A stretch of 64,000 bases of DNA from the NCBI RefSeq assembly GCF_000424665.1, contig NZ_AUKI01000004.1:22684-86683 (forward strand), given 5' to 3'. A program made the translations under genes and the position numbers. The stretch's first letter is position 1; each line of letters begins with the position of its first letter. The DNA comes from Salinimicrobium terrae DSM 17865 (GTDB taxonomy: Bacteria > Bacteroidota > Bacteroidia > Flavobacteriales > Flavobacteriaceae). A model generated the notes under the pieces. It was not told the DNA's origin and did not search any database. It saw only the letters and a list, made by a program, of their open reading frames with translations. This document shows positions 50,506-60,486 of the stretch, one piece after another.

Positions 50506-53500
50506 TTGGGAACAAAAAAAAATGAAAAGGAAGAAAAGAAGAAAGGTTCCGGCCTTAAATTATTTTTTAAGATCCTGTTTGGGATTGTAATCTTCATTTT
50601 CCTTTTATTACTCTTCATCCGCAGTCCCTGGGGGCAGGGGATTATTGTCGATAAACTGGTTGATTACATAACCGATAAAACAAATACAGTTGTAGAAGTC
50701 GATCGTCTTTTTATCACTTTCGACGGGGATATAAGTCTGGAAGGTCTTTATATGGAAGATAAAGAAGGAGATACCTTAATATATACCCGGGAACTTGAAG
50801 CCGATATTTCTCTAATGCCCCTTATAAAAGGAAATGGCTTTTATCTTAACAGCCTGGACTGGGACGGAGGGGTAGCCAATATCGACCGGACAGATACTAT
50901 CCAGGGATTTAACTTTGATTTTCTTACCGAAGCTTTTGCAACAGCAGATACTACTGCGACCACTACACCCGCAGATACTGCTGCTTCGGCAATGGAAATT
51001 CGGCTCGGAGATATTAATATTTCCAATTTCAGACTCAGCTATGATGATAAATATTTGGGTATTGATACTAAAGTCGCCCTGGGCAGATTACTACTTGAGA
51101 TGCAGGAATTTGAGCTTGACAGTATGCACTTTGAAGCTGGCGAAGCTCTTCTGGAAGATACCAGATTTAGATATGCTCAAACAAAACCGGCTCCCAATAC
51201 ACCCCGGGAAGATACTATCCCATTGCCCTTTTTGGCAGTGGAAAACCTGGAACTGAATAATGTGGAAGGATCCTACACTTCTGTTCCCGATGGGATAGTG
51301 GCCGATATTGATATACAGGATCTTCTTTTAGAACTACCCGCTGCCGATCTGGAAAATACTATTCTAAAAATTGACAGACTTGCCTTGAATGATTCAAAGA
51401 TCTACTTACAAACAAAAACGACAGCTGTAGCTCAAGCCGAGCAGGATACCATATCAACTTCTGGAGGAACCCAGGGATTTCAATGGCCGGAATGGCAGGT
51501 GAAGGCTTCAGATGTTGTTCTGGAAGATAACAGCTTTAGATATCGCGTCGATGACAGCAGTCCTACATCCGGGAGCTTCAATCCTGAAGCTGTAGGACTG
51601 CAAGACCTGGATCTTAGAATTCCGCAGCTCTTGTTGGCCGATCAATCTCTTAGAGCCGAAGTAGAAGCTCTTAATTTTAAAGAAACTTCAGGCTTGAATT
51701 TGAAGAAAACCGAATTCGTTGTTAGCATAAATGAAGAAAGAATGCTGCTGGAGGATTTGCTGCTTAGGTTAAATGACAATATGATAGAAGGAAGTTTGGT
51801 CATAGATTATCAATCTCTTGATTCTTTTATAGAAAATCCTGAAAATGCTACAGTTGACCTGAACCTGCCCGAATTTAATGTGGATTTACAGGACTTGTAC
51901 AGGTTTCAACCAGACTTGCGGCAGAACGAATATATTGCTGAACTTTCCAAAAAGAGCGTCTCGGGAAGTCTTTACGCCAGCGGGGAATTATCTGAAATAT
52001 CTATAGAACGTGCAAATGTGAACTGGGGCAATACTGCTCTTTCGGCCACCTCGGGTACTATTTATAATGCCACAGATCCCGAAAACCTTCGATTTGATCT
52101 CCCACAATTGAAATTTAACTCCGCCCGGGGCGACATTCGTCCTTTTATCAAACAACTGGATCTTGGAATTCAGCTTCCGGAAAATATTAATTTATCAGGA
52201 AGTTTCAGTGGGTCGGCTGATGATATTTCAATTGATGCTATCCTCAATTCTTCCGCAGGGAAAATAAATATTGATGGCCGTTTTGTTACCGCTCCCGGTA
52301 TTGCATTTAATGCCGATATAAAGGTGACAGAACTGGAATTGGGGCAACTTCTTCAAAATGAAACTTTAGGACCTATAAGTTTAGATGTACAGGCGGCAGG
52401 CTCGGGAGATACTGTAAATGAGCTTGATGCGATGGTGGAGGGGAATATTTCCAGTTTTACTTATAATGATTATCAGTTCGAGGATATTGAGCTTTATGTA
52501 GAACTTGAAGATGGTGAAGGTTTTGCAAATGTTGATTACAAAGATGAAAACTTAAATATGGAGCTTGAAACCTTCGTGGAACTGGATTCCATCGCTCCCA
52601 AAGTTGCCCTGAATCTTAACCTCATAGGCGCCGATCTTCAGGCACTCGGTTTTACCAGCAGGCAAATCAATACGGGGCTCGATCTCAGGGCCACCTTCGA
52701 GGGTAATGCCGAAAATTTCGATATGGTTGGTTCAATTAACGAAGGGGTTTTCGTCTATGATAATGAAACTTACCTCCTGGGAACAGTCGATCTCCTGGCC
52801 CATGTAAGGCCGGACACTACTTCAATTGATGTTGACAATCGCATGCTCGACCTTCGCTTGAGTTCCAATGCCGGCCCTATGGATTTTATAAATGCTCTGG
52901 ACAGGCATTATCAAAGCTACTACGATGGTGGACGTTTGGATACAGTGCAAAATCCTGTCAATATAGAATTACGTGCAGAAGTTAGCCCTTCCCCCATTTT
53001 AGAGGAAGTTTTTCTTCCGCAGTTGGAAGAAATGGATACTTTAAAGGTAAGAGTAGATTTTGCTGAGAGTACCAAGCAACTTGCTGCTCAGGTAAGTTTG
53101 CCGTACCTACATTACTTTGGAAGCGAAATTGACAGCCTACAGTTCAATATGGATTCAAACAGAGAACAGCTCACGTTTGATCTTGGTCTGGAACGTCTCA
53201 ATGTTGGACCACTTGCAATTAAGGAAACCATTCTTGAAGGGGAACTGGTGAATGAAGAACTATTCCTGGATTTTACCTCAAATTATGAGGACGAACGGCT
53301 AATGCACATAAGTTCCTTAACTACAAAAGAAGATGATGTGCTCAGGATTCACATAAATCCTGAGGATCTTATACTCAATTCGGAACCCTGGGATATAGAT
53401 CCGGAAAATGCGATTTTGATCGGTGAGAATGAATGGAATTTTAACCAATTTCTGTTAACCCGCAATAATCAAATGCTCCAGGCTTCGAATGACGTGGATG

Positions 53501-55536
53501 GAATAGCCAGTGAACACATTGGAATAGAATTCGAGAATTTTAGCCTTGCGTCAATATTTGCGTACCTCAATCCTGAAGAGGTGCTTGCCGCAGGAAATGT
53601 AAATGGTAGCTTTGTAATTGAGGAGCCTTTCGGTAGTACAGGTCTTATTGCTGATTTGTTAATCAACGAATTTGGCGTATTGGGAGTGCAGCTGGGAGAA
53701 CTTTCTCTAGATGCTAACAGTATAGGCGTAGATTCCTATAACATGGACCTCGCCCTACGAGGGAATGCAGATCTTGATCTCACAGGCACCTATGTAGCTA
53801 CAAATCAGACAGCAAATCTCGATCTACAACTAATTCTCAACGAAATAAGGATGGAAGTAGTTGAAGCGTTTGCAGATGAAGCCATAAGTGCGACCAGCGG
53901 CAGTTTTTCGGGAGAAGTGTCGGTTACAGGTACCACCTTAGATCCTCAATATGAGGGAAACATACATTTTAATAACGCAGCTTTTACAGTTGCTGCCTTA
54001 GGAGCACCTTTTGAATTTCCAGATGAAGATTTGAGGATCAACAACGATGGAGTCTACCTTGAAAATTTTGTGATCCAGGATTTGAATAATAACGAACTTA
54101 TACTGGACGGGGCAGTACTTACAGAGACTTATCTCAATCCAGAATTTGATTTGAGCTTTAATGCTGAAAATTTTACAGCTGTAGATTCCCAGGAGGGGGC
54201 CAATGAACTTTTTTATGGAAAAGCAGTTGTTGATATCACCGGTTCCCTAACGGGTGATCTTGAGTTGCCTGTTGTAGAAATGGATCTTACTGTAGGAGAA
54301 GAAACAAATTTAACCTATATTATTCCTGAAGCAAATGTTGAACTTGAGGAGCGGGAGGGAGTTGTAGTTTTTGTGAACAGGGAAAATCCAAACCGAATCC
54401 TTACCCAAACTGAAGCAGAGGAAGATGCTGTTTCTTTCTCGGGCTTTAAAATGAATTCTTATATCTCTGTAGAGGAAAATGCAACCTTTACGGTTATTAT
54501 TGATGAAGAAACAGGGGATAACTTCCGGGGAACTGGTGACGGCGACCTTCTTTTTGATATTTATCCTAATGGAAGAACCACAATGTCCGGACGGCTTGAA
54601 CTGCAGGACGGCCATTATGAGTTGAGCCTGTACAACCTGGTGACCAGGAGATTCGATATTTTGCCGGGTAGTAGTATCGTATGGGCGGGTGACCCACTTG
54701 ATGCCGACCTTAATATTACTGCTTCTTATAGTGTGGAAACGTCTGCTTCGGCTCTAATGGCTCCCCAAATTACGGGATCAGATATGGATGTTCGGCAAAG
54801 ATATCGACAGGAGCTGGAATTCCTTGTTTACCTCAGGATAGGAGGGGAAATCAATGCACCCAGTATATCTTTCGGACTCGATATGCCAGAAGATGCACAG
54901 GGATCTCTTGGTGGTCAGGTTTACGGAAGAGTACAGCAATTAAATCAACAGGAAAACGAACTTAATAAGCAGGTATTCTCGCTACTGGTCCTCAACAGGT
55001 TCTTTCCCGATTCGGGAAGTGACGGTGCCAGTGGAGGTACACTTTCATTCGCCAGGGACAATTTAAACGAAGCAATTTCAGACCAGTTGAATGTATATTC
55101 AGATAGATTATTAGGGGAGACCGGTGTGGATCTGAATTTTGGTCTCGATTCTTATACCGATTACCAGGGAACAAGTCCGGAAGAACGCACACAGCTTGAT
55201 ATTACGGCTCAAAAAGAGCTTTTTAACGATCGTCTCATTGTAAGCGTAGGCAGTGAGGTTGACCTGCAGGGAAGTAGTCAGGTTGAGGAAAGCTCTCCTG
55301 TTATTGGGAATGTTAGCCTGGAATATCTCCTCACAGAGGATGGCCAGTTTAGACTTGAAGCTTTCCGAAGAAGGAGTTATGAGAATGTCATTGATGGCCA
55401 GTTGATAGTGAGTGGTCTTGCTCTTATTTTTACCCAGGAATTTAATAGGTTCCGGGAGCTTTGGGAGCAAATAATAGGGGAAGAGGAAAAAGATGAACAG
55501 TCGAACCAAACAGAACCTGAAAAAACTGAACAATAG
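50506..55536 (+). CDS. tamB: TamB-family translocation and assembly module protein
   Basis: The 1676-residue protein has an N-terminal Lys-rich stretch, one membrane helix (about residues 20-42) followed by FIRSPWGQ, a very long repeat of amphipathic strands (AsmA/TamB-like groove) and the C-terminal DUF490 domain (about 1280-1640). TamB-like proteins bridge the envelope and move lipids or help insert outer-membrane proteins. The only start in frame is TTG 50506. An ATG at 50472 in another frame runs into a nine-A tract and stops there, so a one-base slip or sequencing indel is possible. TamA follows after one base. Confidence 0.9.
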   Translation: MGTKKNEKEEKKKGSGLKLFFKILFGIVIFIFLLLLFIRSPWGQGIIVDKLVDYITDKTNTVVEVDRLFITFDGDISLEGLYMEDKEGDTLIYTRELEADISLMPLIKGNGFYLNSLDWDGGVANIDRTDTIQGFNFDFLTEAFATADTTATTTPADTAASAMEIRLGDINISNFRLSYDDKYLGIDTKVALGRLLLEMQEFELDSMHFEAGEALLEDTRFRYAQTKPAPNTPREDTIPLPFLAVENLELNNVEGSYTSVPDGIVADIDIQDLLLELPAADLENTILKIDRLALNDSKIYLQTKTTAVAQAEQDTISTSGGTQGFQWPEWQVKASDVVLEDNSFRYRVDDSSPTSGSFNPEAVGLQDLDLRIPQLLLADQSLRAEVEALNFKETSGLNLKKTEFVVSINEERMLLEDLLLRLNDNMIEGSLVIDYQSLDSFIENPENATVDLNLPEFNVDLQDLYRFQPDLRQNEYIAELSKKSVSGSLYASGELSEISIERANVNWGNTALSATSGTIYNATDPENLRFDLPQLKFNSARGDIRPFIKQLDLGIQLPENINLSGSFSGSADDISIDAILNSSAGKINIDGRFVTAPGIAFNADIKVTELELGQLLQNETLGPISLDVQAAGSGDTVNELDAMVEGNISSFTYNDYQFEDIELYVELEDGEGFANVDYKDENLNMELETFVELDSIAPKVALNLNLIGADLQALGFTSRQINTGLDLRATFEGNAENFDMVGSINEGVFVYDNETYLLGTVDLLAHVRPDTTSIDVDNRMLDLRLSSNAGPMDFINALDRHYQSYYDGGRLDTVQNPVNIELRAEVSPSPILEEVFLPQLEEMDTLKVRVDFAESTKQLAAQVSLPYLHYFGSEIDSLQFNMDSNREQLTFDLGLERLNVGPLAIKETILEGELVNEELFLDFTSNYEDERLMHISSLTTKEDDVLRIHINPEDLILNSEPWDIDPENAILIGENEWNFNQFLLTRNNQMLQASNDVDGIASEHIGIEFENFSLASIFAYLNPEEVLAAGNVNGSFVIEEPFGSTGLIADLLINEFGVLGVQLGELSLDANSIGVDSYNMDLALRGNADLDLTGTYVATNQTANLDLQLILNEIRMEVVEAFADEAISATSGSFSGEVSVTGTTLDPQYEGNIHFNNAAFTVAALGAPFEFPDEDLRINNDGVYLENFVIQDLNNNELILDGAVLTETYLNPEFDLSFNAENFTAVDSQEGANELFYGKAVVDITGSLTGDLELPVVEMDLTVGEETNLTYIIPEANVELEEREGVVVFVNRENPNRILTQTEAEEDAVSFSGFKMNSYISVEENATFTVIIDEETGDNFRGTGDGDLLFDIYPNGRTTMSGRLELQDGHYELSLYNLVTRRFDILPGSSIVWAGDPLDADLNITASYSVETSASALMAPQITGSDMDVRQRYRQELEFLVYLRIGGEINAPSISFGLDMPEDAQGSLGGQVYGRVQQLNQQENELNKQVFSLLVLNRFFPDSGSDGASGGTLSFARDNLNEAISDQLNVYSDRLLGETGVDLNFGLDSYTDYQGTSPEERTQLDITAQKELFNDRLIVSVGSEVDLQGSSQVEESSPVIGNVSLEYLLTEDGQFRLEAFRRRSYENVIDGQLIVSGLALIFTQEFNRFRELWEQIIGEEEKDEQSNQTEPEKTEQ

Positions 55537-55537
55537 C

Positions 55538-57844
55538 ATGTCAAAAAGAGGATTTTTAGGACTTATTATATTTTTGGCCGTTATACTTCTGCAGGCCTGC
55601 AACGTCAAAAAGTTCATTCCTGAAGACAAACTGTTGTACACCGGGGCAGATCTTGAACTAAACTCCGAAGATGAAATTGCAAATAAGGATGATCTCAAAG
55701 ATCAACTTCAAACCTTAATAACCCCCGATCCTAATGCAAAGTTTCTAGGAACCCGCTGGGGACTTTATTTTCACTATAAAGCACAGAAGGAAAATCCCGG
55801 ATTTATTAATAAGTTTCTGGGTAAAAAATTTGGTGAGGAGCCGGTTTATCTTTCAGATGTTGACCCATACCACACCGAAGAGCTAATAAAAAACCGACTG
55901 GAAAACAGAGGTTATTTTTATAGTACTGTGGATTTCTCGATAGAAGAAAATAGGGATGCAAAACTGGCATCTGTTCAATACTTTGCGACACTTCCCGAAG
56001 AACCCTATGTCGTGGAGAAATATCGAATGGATAATGATTCTCTTAGGATCTACAAAGAAATTAAAGAAACTCTTTCAGAATCTTTAATAGAGGAAGGTGA
56101 TCCTTTTAGTCTGCCCCTGCTAAAGTTTGAAAGAGAGCGAATAGATAATGCTTTAAAAGAACGAGGCTACTACAATTTTAGTAACAATTTCTTGATTTTT
56201 GAAGCTGATACTAACCAATATGACCGGAAAAAATTTGATCTTTTCCTGCGCCTGAAGAAACAGGTGCCGGAGGAAGCGATAAAACCATATATTATTAAAC
56301 GGGTAAACATTTATCCTAATTATAGTGTGGGTACAGATTCTGTCGATACAGACAGTGTTCGGTACAATGGAAGGAATTACATCCAGGATGATGTTTTTTT
56401 CAAGCCAGAAAAGCTGGATCCTTTTATCTTAATCGAAGAAGGGGAGCTATATAGCCCAAAAGAATCTGCTCTAACCAGCAGACGAATTACCTCTTTGGGC
56501 ACTTATAAATTTGTAAATCTAAGATATGATGTTCTGGATTCTCTCTCTACAGATAGCCTTGGCTACCTTGAAGCCAATATTTACCTGTCACCCTTAAATA
56601 AAAGAGCTATTCGTGCAGAATTACAGGCCGTTACTAAATCCAATAGTTTTGCAGGCCCCCACCTGGCACTAACTTACACTAACCGGAACCTTTTTCATGG
56701 TGGGGAGATATTGAAGCTTACTGGTAAAGTAGGATACGAAAAGCAAATTTCGGCTGACACCGATGTTGGGAATACGAGTCTGCTCCTAGGATTAAACTCA
56801 GATTTTATCATTCCCAGAATGGTGTTTCCTATAATTGAAATAAAAAGCAACTGGTTTGACTATTCTATTCCTAAGACCAAGATTAGCGCAGGATTTGAAT
56901 ATCTTAATCGTACTAACCTGTTCAGTCTCTTTTCTGTATCGGGTAGCTTTGGATACATTTGGAAAGCTAACAGGTACATTACTCACGAACTCAATCCATT
57001 CTCGGTAGATTATGTGCAGGTAGGAAATGAATCAGATAGATTTAAAGCAATCCTGGAAGAAAATACTTTTCTCGCACGTAGTTTTGAACAGCAATTTATA
57101 GCAGGACTCACTTACTCCTTTATCTACAACGGAATGGTGGATGCCACCGATACTCACCAATTTTTCTTAAATGCCAACTTTGACATAGCAGGAAATGCAT
57201 TGGATGCCATGAGCGGCGGCGAAACTCCGAAAAGGTTCCTGGGCCTTAGATTTGCACAATTCGCAAAAGCCGATGCAGATTTCCGATATCATTTTAAATT
57301 GAGTCCGGAGCAAACCATTGCAACCAGGTTTTTTGCAGGATTAAGTGTACCCTATGGCAATTCTGATGTGATGCCTTTTAGTCGCCAATATTTTGCCGGA
57401 GGACCATACAGTATTCGGGCTTTCAATATCCGCTCTCTTGGTCCGGGAGCCTATGAGCCCGATGAGAATCTTTCCTATTACGACCAAATGGGAAATATAA
57501 GATTAGAGGCTAACGTCGAGTATCGTTTTCCGATCTTTCAGATCTTAAAAGGAGCTGTTTTTGCAGATGCCGGAAATGTTTGGAATACTGAAAGAAATCT
57601 TCCTCCAGGTACAAATTTGACCGATCAACAAAGAGAAATAATTGAAAAAGGTACTTTTGAGTCAGATTTTTTGAACGAGGTAGCAGTGGGGGCAGGAGTA
57701 GGGCTAAGAATTGATATTCAAAGCTTTGTTATAAGGTTCGATCTTGCAGCACCATTGCGTATTCCCTGGCTGGAAGAGGGAGAGCGCTGGGATCCCAGGC
57801 CAACAGAACCTGTATTTAACTTCGCGATTGGATATCCTTTCTAA
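55538..57844 (+). CDS. tamA: TamA-like BamA/Omp85 family outer-membrane lipoprotein
   Basis: I choose the ATG at 55538, which gives a lipoprotein signal (MSKRGFLGLIIFLAVILLQAC); an in-frame ATG at 55493 overlaps TamB. The 768-residue protein has POTRA-like repeats (about residues 25-330) and a C-terminal Omp85 barrel (about 390-768) with the surface-antigen motifs YFAGGPYSIRAFNIRSLGPG and RLEANVEYRFPIF, ending with an aromatic (GYPF). It should pair with TamB, with which it forms an operon, to insert proteins or lipids into the outer membrane. The lipid anchor is common in Bacteroidota TamA-like proteins. Confidence 0.92.
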   Translation: MSKRGFLGLIIFLAVILLQACNVKKFIPEDKLLYTGADLELNSEDEIANKDDLKDQLQTLITPDPNAKFLGTRWGLYFHYKAQKENPGFINKFLGKKFGEEPVYLSDVDPYHTEELIKNRLENRGYFYSTVDFSIEENRDAKLASVQYFATLPEEPYVVEKYRMDNDSLRIYKEIKETLSESLIEEGDPFSLPLLKFERERIDNALKERGYYNFSNNFLIFEADTNQYDRKKFDLFLRLKKQVPEEAIKPYIIKRVNIYPNYSVGTDSVDTDSVRYNGRNYIQDDVFFKPEKLDPFILIEEGELYSPKESALTSRRITSLGTYKFVNLRYDVLDSLSTDSLGYLEANIYLSPLNKRAIRAELQAVTKSNSFAGPHLALTYTNRNLFHGGEILKLTGKVGYEKQISADTDVGNTSLLLGLNSDFIIPRMVFPIIEIKSNWFDYSIPKTKISAGFEYLNRTNLFSLFSVSGSFGYIWKANRYITHELNPFSVDYVQVGNESDRFKAILEENTFLARSFEQQFIAGLTYSFIYNGMVDATDTHQFFLNANFDIAGNALDAMSGGETPKRFLGLRFAQFAKADADFRYHFKLSPEQTIATRFFAGLSVPYGNSDVMPFSRQYFAGGPYSIRAFNIRSLGPGAYEPDENLSYYDQMGNIRLEANVEYRFPIFQILKGAVFADAGNVWNTERNLPPGTNLTDQQREIIEKGTFESDFLNEVAVGAGVGLRIDIQSFVIRFDLAAPLRIPWLEEGERWDPRPTEPVFNFAIGYPF

Positions 57845-57847
57845 TGT

Positions 57848-58507
57848 TTAATGTTGTTCCTTGGGTCCAAAACAGAGATCTCCGGCATCTCCCAGACCGG
57901 GAACTATATAACCTCTTTCGTCCAGCTCTTGATCAATAGTAGCTACCCAAAGATGGGAATTCTCGGGAAAATTTTCCTCCAGAAGTTTAATTCCTTCTTT
58001 TGCAGCAATGACCGAAACTAAATGGATTTCTTTTGGTGTTCCCATTTGTTCCAAAGCCTGTAACACATTTACAAAAGACCGACCCGTGGCCAGCATAGGA
58101 TCTGCAAGAATTAATGTTTTGCCCTCCAGAGAAGGAGATGCCAGATATTCAACTATAATTTCAAATTGAGCATCGTCATTAGGATGGTGACGATATGCAG
58201 AAATGAAAGAGTTATCTGCTGCGTCGAAATAATTAAGTAAGCCGTTATGAAGTGGTAAGCCTGCCCTCAAAATGGAGCAAATAACCAGTTCCTCCTTGTG
58301 TAACGGTACATTTGCGGTACCAAGAGGAGTCTGTACCTCTACATTTTTGAAACTTAGCTTTTTACTCAATTCATACCCCAGGATCTCACCCAGCCTTTCG
58401 ATATTTCTTCGGAAGCGAAGTCTGTCGCTTTGAATATTTACATTCCGAAGTTGAGAAATAAATGTATTGGCAATTGAATTTTTATCGAGTAGATGGTGGA
58501 CGTGCAT
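57848..58507 (-). CDS. upp: Uracil phosphoribosyltransferase
   Basis: The start at 58507 (MHVHHLLDKNSIAN) agrees with family members; a further ATG at 58534 adds nine unconserved residues. The 219-residue enzyme has ICSILRAGLPLHNG, the PRPP-binding ILADPMLATGRS and the uracil-binding YIVPGLGDAGDLCFG near the end. It salvages uracil to UMP in the cytoplasm. It converges with the TamA gene, three bases apart. A TAACTTTG box on the minus strand (58532-58539) may be its -7 element. Confidence 0.95.
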   Translation of the reverse strand: MHVHHLLDKNSIANTFISQLRNVNIQSDRLRFRRNIERLGEILGYELSKKLSFKNVEVQTPLGTANVPLHKEELVICSILRAGLPLHNGLLNYFDAADNSFISAYRHHPNDDAQFEIIVEYLASPSLEGKTLILADPMLATGRSFVNVLQALEQMGTPKEIHLVSVIAAKEGIKLLEENFPENSHLWVATIDQELDERGYIVPGLGDAGDLCFGPKEQH

Positions 58508-58755
58508 AAATTTCAAGTATCTAAAGGATCCCAAAGTTAAAAATTTTTGTGCTAAATCCTTTTATTTTCAAAGGTTTCAAAAAAGATGATTTTACAGACA
58601 AAATTTTTACAGGCCTATTCCAGATTTTTTTTTAATTCCCTTAATCCGTTTTTGAAACTGAATTTATCCTTGACCGATTTAAATTATTTTTATTGTATAT
58701 TTATTTACTTATTTAATTGCTTTACAATAAGTTAAGATTAAAATAAGTGTTTAAA

Positions 58756-59142
58756 ATGACTGAAAAAGAGAAGTTTTTAAGAGACGTAAACAGGGCTTAC
58801 GCAGAAGGGGATGAAAAATTCTTTATGGAGCATATTACAGACGATATTTGCTGGACAATAGTAGGGGAGAAGGATATTTCGGGAAGAGCGGAGTTTAAAG
58901 AGGTCTTAGACCAGATGAAAGAGATGCCGGCCGTTGAAATTGAGGTCGAAAATGTCTTTTTCAATGATACTCACGGGATTGTGGAAGGAGTGGTTGTAAG
59001 CAGAAACAGGCTGGGGCAAAAGAAGCATTTCGGCTTCTGCGATATTTATAAATTTGCAGAGGGGGAGACCCTGGGAATTTCGGCGATCACCTCCTATGTT
59101 ATCGACATAAGCCGACATATACGGTATAGAGAAAACTGCTAG
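58756..59142 (+). CDS. SnoaL-like (NTF2-fold) protein
   Basis: The start at ATG 58756 is preferred over a GTG at 58747. The 128-residue protein has the NTF2-like pattern: helix FLRDVNRAYAEGDEKFFMEHITDDICWTI split over residues 7-35, EKDISGRAEFKEVLDQM, then curved strands (VEVENVFFNDTHGIVEGVVVSRN-like) and CDIYKFAEG. Such proteins bind or convert small ligands. No specific activity can be assigned. It stands alone with a terminator downstream. Confidence 0.82.
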   Translation: MTEKEKFLRDVNRAYAEGDEKFFMEHITDDICWTIVGEKDISGRAEFKEVLDQMKEMPAVEIEVENVFFNDTHGIVEGVVVSRNRLGQKKHFGFCDIYKFAEGETLGISAITSYVIDISRHIRYRENC

Positions 59143-59247
59143 TAAAATCCTTTGGACCAAATACTTAAAACGAAAAGCAAACATCTTTTAAGACCTTAAA
59201 ACTTAACTTTTTTAGGGAAACCTTGTCTTATAAATCCGCCTTGAATG

Positions 59248-59276
59248 AAAAAAGCCACCAAAAAGGTGACTTTTTT
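59248..59276. terminator. Bidirectional terminator between SnoaL-like and disordered protein genes
   Basis: AAAAAAGCCACC (59248-59259) pairs with GGTGACTTTTTT (59265-59276) with one wobble pair and a five-A loop. Confidence 0.8.
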
Positions 59277-59287
59277 ATATTTCTTTT

Positions 59288-59665
59288 TTACTTCTGGTCC
59301 CTGGTCTTATCGGAAGGATCTTTATATTTCTCGGCCTTTTCTCCTTTATATACTGTTTCTGTTTGCGATTCAATATTGTCATTAGAATTCGCCGATTCTT
59401 TTGGTCTTCTTTGTTTCTCCACATCTTGTGGCTTATTGGTAGTAGGATTAAATTTCCGGTCAACTTCCCCGGGAATATCCAGATCTGCACCTGCATAGTC
59501 AATTGGCTCATCCCTGTCTTTAAAATAATCCCCTTTCTTCTGGTCCTGGCTCTGGTTATTTAATGTCGCCTTGTCTTCGGGAGTAATATCAGAATTGTAT
59601 TTCTGGTTATTATCCCGATTCATATCTTCCTTGTTGTTCTTTGGTTGTTCTTCTTTCTTAGTCAT
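59288..59665 (-). CDS. Highly charged, probably disordered protein
   Basis: The 125-residue protein is almost free of hydrophobic residues and rich in Lys, Asp, Asn, Gln and Glu (MTKKEEQPKNNKEDMNRDNN; DKTRDQK at the end), with a short more regular motif DYAGADLDIPGEVDRKF near residue 56. It has no signal or membrane segment. Composition suggests a hydrophilin-like, desiccation- or stress-related protein, which is a guess. It precedes a terminator and has no close partner. Confidence 0.75.
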   Translation of the reverse strand: MTKKEEQPKNNKEDMNRDNNQKYNSDITPEDKATLNNQSQDQKKGDYFKDRDEPIDYAGADLDIPGEVDRKFNPTTNKPQDVEKQRRPKESANSNDNIESQTETVYKGEKAEKYKDPSDKTRDQK

Positions 59666-59816
59666 GGTTTTGTTTTATTTTAAATTACAGATTATCTTAT
59701 ATTTACCCCATCTTTAGCGGTTAAATTGCAGTTAAAATTTTAGCTGCCTTTTTAAAATTGCTTCAGAAAGCATTTTGGTTGAATTTTTGATATAAATGCT
59801 GTAGAATATACTGGTG

Positions 59817-60482
59817 ATGAAAAATTTATTTCTATTTATTTTCTGCCTTACCTTTTATACAATTCAGGCTCAGGTTGATAACCCAACAGCTCCCGTAAAA
59901 GCTCCTGGGGAACTTATGGCCCCAAAAACCGGAAGCGAATCTTCCTCCTTTTTAAAATCTAAGGGGAACCATAGTTTATCTTCCAAAAAAGGCATTTTAA
60001 GTTCAGAAAGTGAACCATTAAAACTGGGGGAGAAAGAAGAGAAATCCTTCAGTATGAGAACAGATGAAAATGGTCTCATGACTTTCAAAGGGAAAGATTT
60101 TACTCCTAAGGCATTTACAAAAGATAAAGAGGCCCGGGAAGAATTCCGCAGAGACCAGTATTTAGGGGATTTCAAAACTACCGGAGTATTTGTTGAATTA
60201 TACTGTCGTGATCATGAGTATATTGATGGTGACAAAGTAAAAATCACGGTGAACGGAATAGTAATTAACAGGAACATGTCTCTTGGTGCTACTTTTACAC
60301 CAATAATGGTTAAACTTGACAGTGGCCTGAACAATATAGAATTTGAGGCTCTTAACCAGGGTACATCCGGTCCAAATACTGCTGAACTCAGGGTTTATGA
60401 TGATCAGGGTAGAGAAGTAATTCGAAAGGAGTGGAACCTCTTAACGGGTTCAACTGCGAATCTTGTTGTAGTTAAACAATAA
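59817..60482 (+). CDS. Secreted protein of unknown function
   Basis: The start at ATG 59817 is preferred over a GTG at 59814. The 221-residue protein has a signal peptide (MKNLFLFIFCLTFYTIQA). A Ser/Lys-rich, low-complexity region follows to about residue 80. The C-terminal half (about 115-221) is strand-rich (GVFVELYCRDHEYIDGDKV; VNGIVINRNMSL; LNNIEFEALNQGTSGPNTAEL) and looks like an Ig-like or jelly-roll domain. Similar flavobacterial proteins exist without a known role. Its stop lies four bases from that of the convergent permease gene. Confidence 0.8.
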   Translation: MKNLFLFIFCLTFYTIQAQVDNPTAPVKAPGELMAPKTGSESSSFLKSKGNHSLSSKKGILSSESEPLKLGEKEEKSFSMRTDENGLMTFKGKDFTPKAFTKDKEAREEFRRDQYLGDFKTTGVFVELYCRDHEYIDGDKVKITVNGIVINRNMSLGATFTPIMVKLDSGLNNIEFEALNQGTSGPNTAELRVYDDQGREVIRKEWNLLTGSTANLVVVKQ

Positions 60483-60486
60483 CTTT

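Noticed and set aside
55111..55698. 195-codon frame opposite the TamB-TamA junction
   Set aside because: Both covering genes are well recognised on the other strand; the frame shows no motif.
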